Assembly (NCBI GenBank): GCA_032164245.1
Contig: JAVMKO010000010.1
Span: 24,874,189-24,938,188, forward strand
DNA length: 64,000 bases
From: Sternotherus odoratus
Taxonomy: Eukaryota > Chordata > Testudines > Kinosternidae
Direction: 5' to 3'
Position numbers and translations under genes: made by a program. Under the pieces are notes generated by a model. That model was not told the origin of the DNA, made no database searches, and saw nothing but the letters and a program-made list of their open reading frames with translations. The first letter of the stretch is position 1. Every line of letters begins with the position of its first letter. Shown one piece after another: positions 58,283 through 64,000 of this stretch.

Positions 58283-59011
58283 CAGTAGTTCCCAAACTGT
58301 GGTTTGGGAACCCCCAGGGGTTCACAAAATGTTTCAGGGGGTTCTCAAGGAAGAATTTCCTAATGGTGGACAGAGCTGTCCCTAGAGACCCTGGGCAGCA
58401 TGGGGCCAGCAGCCTGGAGCCCCTAGACTTCCAAGAGCTAAGCGGATCAAAGCAAGCATATCTATCACACTGAGGAGATTTTAACTTCAAGACTCCTTAT
58501 AGGAAATGGGAGGTAGATATTTTTTACTGTTTTTAAAATGAAATAGGCAGCTAGTATCGTTTTGTAAATTATTATGAAGAACAAGCTTAAGCTTTGTTGT
58601 AACATGCATTGTGTGCCTGGATGGCTCAAGACTTGAATGCTTGTGTAGGAGGAACTCTTTGAGTTGGCTTCTTAAATACCTTCCTGCTGTTTCACATCTG
58701 ATACTCCTTGATGAAAGAATGGGAGCCTTGTCTTATAACAGGCTTATTCAAAGTGATACAAGCTATAAACATGAGATCTTGGAGAAGTATTCCCATTTTT
58801 ATAATGTAATAAAAATGCTATAATGATAATAAATAGTGTGTAATAAGCATGTCATAAAAACAAATTTTATATATCAAAGCTCACTGCTTTTATAATCTAT
58901 GCTGAGGTAAAGGAGAAAATCCCTGGAAATATTCATTTTTAGGAGGGGGTACATGAGACTTGACATATTAGTGAAAGGGGTTCACAATTTGTTAAAGTTT
59001 GGGAACCACTG
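58283..59011. mobile_element. Non-autonomous hAT element, 729 bp
   Basis: The ends CAGTAGTTCCCAAACTG and AAGTTTGGGAACCACTG are inverted repeats. The flanking octamers CTCTAGGC and CTCCAGTC match at 6 of 8 bases, an aged target duplication. Unlike the other hAT elements here, its core is not GC-rich. Confidence 0.78.
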
Positions 59012-59077
59012 CTCCAGTCTATGCAGGGTGACTCTGCAACTCCCTCCATATCATGGTTCTGACCTCAGTAGTAGATC

Positions 59078-59345
59078 TTTTCATGGGGATGGGGGAGAGT
59101 GCCCAATGGGTCAAAAGACTACACAGATCCACTGGCCGTGAAGTCCAAGAAGCAAGGGTTGCCCTGCACTATGGCCCAACTATGGAGGCGCCGGCACACT
59201 ACCTCAGTAGCTCAACTCTTCTTGGGGTTGTGGGGAGAGTGTCCAGTAGGTGAAAATACTACACAGATCCACTGGCCACAGTGCCCACGTAGCAAGGATT
59301 GCCATGGGCCATGGCCCGGCTACGCAGGTGCCTGCACACTACCTA
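59078..59345 (+). repeat. 140-bp tandem duplication
   Basis: ACTACACAGATCCACTGGCC occurs at 59118 and 59258, with GGGGAGAGTG before it and GCACACTACCT after it in both copies. It gives an accidental 127-codon open frame. Confidence 0.88.
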
Positions 59346-59689
59346 AGGAAACATTCTATTCCCTAAAACTCACACTTATGCAGACAGAATTAGGTCAAAG
59401 GAAGAATTCTTTTATCATCCTAGCTACCACCTTTTGGGTTATCTATTCTAATGGGAGAATCCCATGGGATTGTCTGCAATAAAGTGCTATAGCAGCACAG
59501 CTGTGCCACTGTGTCATTTTAAGTGTAGACAAGCCCTCTGAAACAACTCCCCCAAATGGGTCATCACCAGGGACTGATCCCTAAACCATTTACTTTTTCT
59601 AGAAAGATTGCAGGTCACCTTTGAACGGCTGCCCAAAACACCATGCATAAGATGCTGAGGAGTGATGGGTGATAAGCAGTGCACCACTG

Positions 59690-59770
59690 GGGACTAAGCA
59701 ATACCAATATTACTAATATTTAGCACTTCAAAGTGCTGTACAATTATTAACTAATTAATCTTTCCAGTGA
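59690..59770 (+). repeat. MIR-like tail fragment
   Basis: TACTAATATTTAGCACTTC and AAAGTGCTGTACAATTATT with ACTAATTAATCTTTCC is the common MIR 3' order. Confidence 0.5.
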
Positions 59771-59869
59771 CTAACCTCTTAGATGCTGTAGGAGTAGAAA
59801 ACTTAGATACTTTGATATTAAAATACTTTGATGTTGCAAAATTGGATTTCTTACATGTTAAATGTAACA

Positions 59870-59985
59870 TTGAATCAGAGAGGTAGCCATGTTAGTCTGG
59901 ATCTGCAGAAGCGAGAGAGTCCTGTGGCACCTTAAAGACTAACAAGAGTATTGAAGCATAAGCTTTTGTGGGCACTCACATGCAC
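59870..59985 (-). mobile_element. Penelope-like tail fragment
   Basis: GAATCAGAGAGGTAGCCATG, TTAGTCTGGATCTGCAG and GTCCTGTGGCACCTTAAAGA, then ATAAGCTTTTGTGGGC, read as the reverse complement of the tail. Confidence 0.75.
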
Positions 59986-59989
59986 ACCC

Positions 59990-60990
59990 TCTTTGGGGAA
60001 TAAGCCTAAAATAATACTGTCTTGTGCTGTATAGAAAGATCTGCACAGCACAAGCTCATAAAAAGTCACCGCTTCCTAAATGTGAAGAGAAATATGCACA
60101 ACTTCTTGCCCCTCCCCACCAGTTAGAAATGGCACAAACTTGGTTTATAATAAACAAAACAAATGTATTAACTGTAAAAGGCAGATTTTAAGTGAGTATA
60201 AGGGATAGCAAATAGAACAAAGCAAATTACTGAGCAAATAAAACAAAACACGCATACTAAGCTTAGATCTTAAAGAGATTGGTTTCAAGAAGTAATTTCT
60301 CACTCTAAATGTAATTTTAGGTAAGTTGAAGAGTTTCAATAGCTTAGAGTTCCAGTTATTTCTTCTTACAGACTGGACCCCTGTCTCAGTCCAGACTCAC
60401 CCCTGCCTTTCTCTTCAGATTAGTTCCTTTGTCCCTTCAGGTTCTTTCAGCAGTTCTTCATCTTGGGTAGGCAATGGAGGAGAGTCCAAATCAACCCTCT
60501 CTCCAGCCTTAAAAAGGATTTATCTAAGGCTGGAATCCTCTGTGTGGTTCCCCATCTCCCTACAGTGAAAAAGTAATAGCGGTGTCCAAGGAGGTATTTT
60601 TCATCACATGACATTATCACCAGACCTAGTAGTGTCAATACAGCATCCAAGGAAGCACCTCATGAAGGTGGGAGATAAGTATCTTCAGAGTTCTACTGTC
60701 CTTCTTAAATGGATCATTCAGGATGATTGCCTACTGTCTGGTGGGAATTCCCCCCCAAGTAACATTCTGCTATAATTGTTTCATAGTCAATATTCCTAAC
60801 TTTAGATACAGAAATCATACATGCATACAAATTGGATAATCACATTCAGTAAATCATAAAATTTCCAATCATATCTTATATGAGCTGTCTTGCATTAAGT
60901 ATATCTTAGTTATGCCATATTCATATATCATATCATATTTCTCACAGTTTTGCAGTCTCTTTGTAACTCAACCCAGCTCAAAGATGAACA
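59990..60990. repeat. Possible LTR-derived repeat, unassigned
   Basis: A 1-kb stretch with CAAACTTGGTTTATAATAAAC, AAATGTATTAACTG, and later GAAATCATACATGCATAC gives the impression of a dispersed LTR or retroviral noncoding region. Neither end nor target duplication could be fixed, so this is weak. Confidence 0.3.
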
Positions 60991-61007
60991 AAACTACTAT
61001 AATTGTT

Positions 61008-61180
61008 TGCAATGTTGTTGTACTCATATTGGTTCCAAGAGATGAGAGACAAAGTGAGTGAGGTAATATCTTTTTATTTTGAGCTCTGGAGCTTGAAAGC
61101 TTCTCTTTCACCAAAAGAAGTTGATCCAATAAAAAATATTACCCCACCCACTTTGTCTCTCTAATGACAACATCGCTAAT
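61008..61180. mobile_element. Inverted pair of Penelope-like tails
   Basis: The left part (TGCAATGTTGTTGTACTC, AGTGAGTGAGGTAATATC) and right part (AAAAAATATTACCCCACCCA, CTTTGTCTCTCTAATGA) are inverted copies separated by GAGCTCTGGAGC and CACCAAAAGAAGTTG. The same subfamily occurs at 20985 and 53538. Confidence 0.6.
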
Positions 61181-61253
61181 CCAGTCTCTCTTAAAACTAC
61201 TTTAAGAAATTATATCCATTTGAGAAAGAATACAGTAATACAAAAATACAGTA

Positions 61254-62937
61254 CAGTGAAACCTCGATTTAACGGACTAATTGGGGCGAGGGGGTGTCCG
61301 TTAAAGCCAAAAGTCCGTTATTTAATAATTTTTAAAAATCATTAAATAATAGGACTTTTGGCTTTAATGGACACCCCCTCACCCGAATTAGTCCGTTATA
61401 TAGAGGTTTTAGGAGCTCTCAAACGCCCCCCCCCCACCTGCCTGACTCCCCGCAACGGGGAGCCGGGCAGGTGGGCTGAGAGCTCCCGCTGCGGGGAGCC
61501 AGGCGGGAACTGTCAACCCCCCTGCCCGGCTCCCCACAGCGGGGAGCCCGGCGGGAGCTGTCAGCCCGCCCGCCCGGCTCCCGGCAGCGGGGAGCCCGGC
61601 GGGCTCCCCGCTGCGGGGAGGGGGGGGGTTGACAGTTCCCGCCAGGCCCTCCGCTGCGGGGCCGGGCAGGAGCTGTCAAACCGGCCGCCCGGCTCCCCTC
61701 TGCGGGGAGCCGGGCGGGAACTGTCAAACTCCCCCGCCCGGCTCCCGGCAGTGGGGAACCCGGCGGGCACTGTCAACCCCCCCGCCCGGCTCCCTGCTGC
61801 GGGGAGGGGGGGGGTTGACAGCTTCCGCCCGGCCCTCCGCTGCAGGGAGCCGGGCAGGAGCTGTCAACCCGGCCGCCCGGCTCCCCTCTGCGGGGAGCCG
61901 GGCAGCCGGGTTGACAGCTCCTGCCCGGCTCAAAACCCCCCGTCCGTCCGTCTCCCCGCTGCGAGGAGCCGGGCGGGGGGGTTGACAGCTCCCGCTCTGC
62001 TCTCCCCAGCGGGGAGCCGGGCGGAAGCTCTCAACCCCCCCCCCCCCCGCTCCCCGTTGCGGGGAGCCGGGCGGGGGGGTTGACAGCTCCCGCCCGGCTC
62101 CCCCCAGCGGGAAGCCCGGCGGGAGCTGTCAAACCCCCCGCCCGGCTTCCCGCTGCGGGGAGCCGGGCGGGAGCTCTCAAACCCCCCCCCGCCCGGCTCC
62201 CCGTTGCGGGGAGCCGGGCGGGGGGGTTGACAGCTCCCGCCCGGCTCCCCCCAGCGGGAAGCCCGGCGGGAGCTGTCAAACCCCCCGCCCGGCTCCCCGC
62301 TGCGGGGAGCCGAGCGGGGGATCTCAAACGCCCCCCCCCCTGCTCCCCGTTGCGGGGAGCCGGGCGGGGGGGTTGATAGCTCCCGCCCGGCTTCCCGCTG
62401 GGGGGAGCTGAGCGGGAGCTCTCAAACCCCCCGCCCGGCTTCCCGCTGCGGGGAGCCGAGCGGAGGCTCTCAAACGCCCCCCCCCCCCGCCCGGCTCCCC
62501 GTTGCGGGGAGCCGGGCGGGGGGGTTGACAGCTCCCGCTCTGCTCCCCCCAGCGGGGAGCCGGGCGGGAGCTCTCAAACCCCCCGCCCGGCTTCCCGCTG
62601 CGGGGAGCCGAGCGGAGGCTCTCAAACGCCCCCCCCCCCCGCCCGGCTCCCCGTTACGGGGAGCCGGGCGGGGGGGTTGACAGCTCCCGCCCGGCTCCCC
62701 GCAGAGGGGAGCCGGGCGGGAGCTGTCAGCCCACCCGCCCGGCTCCCCGTTGCGGGGAGCCGGGCGGGGGGGCGGGGGGTTTGACAGCTCCCGCAGGGGT
62801 CCCTGCTGCGGGGAGCCGGGCGGGAGCTGTCAACATATAACGGATTTCCCCCAATAACGGATTTCGGAGCATCGGAAATTTTGTCCGTTGCATCCGAAGT
62901 CCGTTAAATCGGGGTCCGTTAAATCGAGGGTTTACTG
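61254..62937. mobile_element. Tigger/pogo-like element with palindromic satellite, 1684 bp
   Basis: The ends CAGTGAAACCTCGATTTAAC and CGTTAAATCGAGGGTTTACTG (inverted repeats) are flanked by TA at 61252-61253 and 62938-62939. Near the left end, GTCCGTTAAAGCC and the AAATAATTTTTAAAAATCATT stretch form another palindrome. The core is the array listed next. It is a sister of the element at 40724, sharing termini and the GACAAAATTTCTG / TCGGAAATTTTGTC block. No transposase is present. Confidence 0.9.
61425..62835. repeat. Tandem palindromic GC-rich satellite
   Basis: About 1.4 kb is built from a unit in which GCCCGGCTCCCCGC is followed by GCGGGGAGCCGGGC, a near-perfect palindrome, joined by GGTTGACAGCTCCC or GGGAGCTGTCAACC-type linkers and C or G runs. 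Each unit is about 60 bp and can fold on itself. Open frames of up to 241 codons on both strands come from this symmetry and lack any gene context. Confidence 0.92.
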
Positions 62938-62946
62938 TAATCCCAA

Positions 62947-63267
62947 TCTATATATATAAAAGTCAAATGGTGTATGGGTGTATGCTTACTCCTTCCATAT
63001 TGTTTGAGCTAGAGACTTGAAATTTGGTACAGTTAGAGGTCTTAGGGTCCTAATGACCGTAAGAGTCGAAATTTTTTTAAATCTCACCTCTGACGCCCCC
63101 CAGGGGTGAAATTCTTTAAAGGCCAATCACATCAGCTGGGCAGCTGCTGTTCTCTGTGACATAGTTCTGATGTCATAATACCCCCTCCAACAGACACCGC
63201 ACTCACTCAGCTGTCTGCCCCCTCCCCACCTCCAACTGACCCGAGCAACGTTGGGTATTTTCGCTAG
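62947..63267 (+). mobile_element. Non-autonomous Helitron, 321 bp
   Basis: It begins TCTATATATATAAAAGTC and ends CGCTAG, preceded by a hairpin of ACCCGAGCAACGTTGGGT. It sits between A (62946) and T (63268) with no target duplication. TC at the start, a short hairpin near the end and CTAG at the terminus are the Helitron signature. It lies nine bases from the Tigger element. Confidence 0.85.
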
Positions 63268-63638
63268 TTATTTATATTTTTCTTATAGAGTATTAATACC
63301 AACAATTTTGCCCATTGTCAAGGCACATTTCACAGTATGTAAATTAAAAAAAGGATTGAAACTGAGCTATAGAGTTTAAATTGCATTATTTTTGGAAGTA
63401 CATCACTTCTAATACTTATCCAAAATCTATGCTGCTTTCAGAAGTTTTCATTTAAAAAAATACAAAGAAAAGAAAAATCACATTTGTAGTCAAATGGTTA
63501 TAACAATATTTCTGTACATGGAATTTATTATATATATTACACAAAGATGTTAAAAGGACACTGTTAATTTGAATTTCAAACTAACTTTGTCTCTCTAAAT
63601 AATTTCTGAAAGACAAATTGCAAGAATTTAGATTATTG

Positions 63639-64000
63639 CAGTGCTTCTCAATTATTTTCTGCCATGCCCCCCCTAGGAAGAAGAAAACATTTCGCGCGCC
63701 CCCCCCCCCCCCCGCACAGACACCCCAGGCTCAGATCGCTGCCCTGCGACCCCTGCCCCTCCTGTCAGGGCGCAGCGGGCGGCAGCGACGGGCCGGCTCC
63801 CGCTCCCACCGGCCGCGCCAAGGCCAGCTCTGGCCCGCGGCTCCGCTCCCCTGCCCGGCCCGCCTACCGTCCCTCGCTCCCCTGCCCGGCCCGCCTACCT
63901 GGGCCGCCGTCCCTGCCTCGTCTGCCCACTGAATCGCCGTCCCTCGCGCTCCCCGCCCCGCCCGGACACGCCCAGCGCCCCGCGGCACGCCGGGAAACAG
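63639..64000. mobile_element. hAT element truncated by the window edge
   Basis: CAGTGCTTCTCAATTATTTT, then GCCCCCCCTAGGAAGAAG and AACATTTCGCGCG, is the reverse complement of the right end of the element at 24785-25262. The GC-rich core that follows runs off the window. Open frames of 85-104 codons inside are compositional. Confidence 0.85.

Larger units (their letters stand above)
21970..64000 (+). other. Presumed intron 2, running past the window end
   Basis: No further exon on the + strand with matching phase, splice sites and plausible coding could be supported downstream of the donor at 21970. The interval therefore reads as one intron of at least 42 kb, filled by transposable elements listed separately. 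It could also contain intergenic DNA if the exons belong to a short transcript that ends earlier; the sequence does not decide this. Confidence 0.4.

Noticed and set aside
61358..62376. Open frames of up to 241 codons in the palindromic satellite
   Set aside because: They occur in several frames and both strands with the same period; there is no start context or splice support.
1..64000. CRISPR arrays, operons, prophage or bacterial defence systems
   Set aside because: The tandem repeats have no spacer structure, and the base composition, introns and transposons are those of a vertebrate.
1..64000. Intact tRNA genes or tRNA-derived SINE heads
   Set aside because: I saw no convincing A-box/B-box pair or cloverleaf by eye. 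A tRNAscan run would be needed to settle it.

Overview
The window looks like eukaryotic, intron-rich vertebrate DNA, most likely from a non-avian sauropsid and best from a turtle. I infer this from the mix of transposable elements: Penelope-like retroelements with GIY-YIG coding remnants, CR1-type LINE 3' ends, a DIRS-type tyrosine-recombinase retroelement, many non-autonomous hAT and Tigger/pogo elements, a non-autonomous Helitron, a PIF/Harbinger transposase relic, Ty3/gypsy-like coding debris, and MIR/CORE-type ancient SINE fragments. There are no bacterial operons, and nearly all open frames over 60 codons are chance frames or lie in GC-rich repeats.

Only one host gene can be supported. 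A CpG-rich block at about 10980-12160 ends in a probable first coding exon (ATG at 12008, donor after 12102). A second exon at 21837-21969 has a good acceptor and donor and matches the first in splice phase. Together they encode a 76-residue start of a protein that I do not recognise, ending in a basic, serine-containing segment. The rest of the window, to 64000, would then be intron 2, with no further exon that I can support.

Layout: 1-10900 is flanking DNA with a LINE relic, a hAT element, a 5S-rRNA-derived SINE and a 1.1-kb inverted repeat. 10980-12160 is the promoter/CpG block with minisatellites and exon 1. 12103-21836 is intron 1, with a hAT element nested in Penelope-like DNA, a duplicated segment and a Penelope-like copy. 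From 21970 onward, intron 2 contains hAT and Tigger elements with exact target-site duplications (23463-26529), a pre-miRNA-like hairpin (27719-27810), gypsy-like remnants (28800-29735), a quiet AT-rich stretch (30300-37900), a Harbinger relic (38000-38470), a Tigger element with a 51-bp minisatellite (40724-41563), and a complex Penelope/tandem-repeat/LTR cluster (43990-48900). It continues with a LINE whose 5' part is inverted (49690-51311), a DIRS element interrupted by Penelope DNA that is itself interrupted by a hAT element (52745-54600), a solo LTR (57423-57848), a second Tigger element filled with tandem palindromes (61254-62937), a Helitron (62947-63267), and a hAT copy cut by the window edge.

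The main interest is the transposon structure: several nested insertions whose order can be read from intact target-site duplications, two sister DNA transposons that independently hold expanded GC-rich satellites, and several long foldback structures. Family names are assigned from motifs, termini and target-site duplications read by eye. No database search was run.
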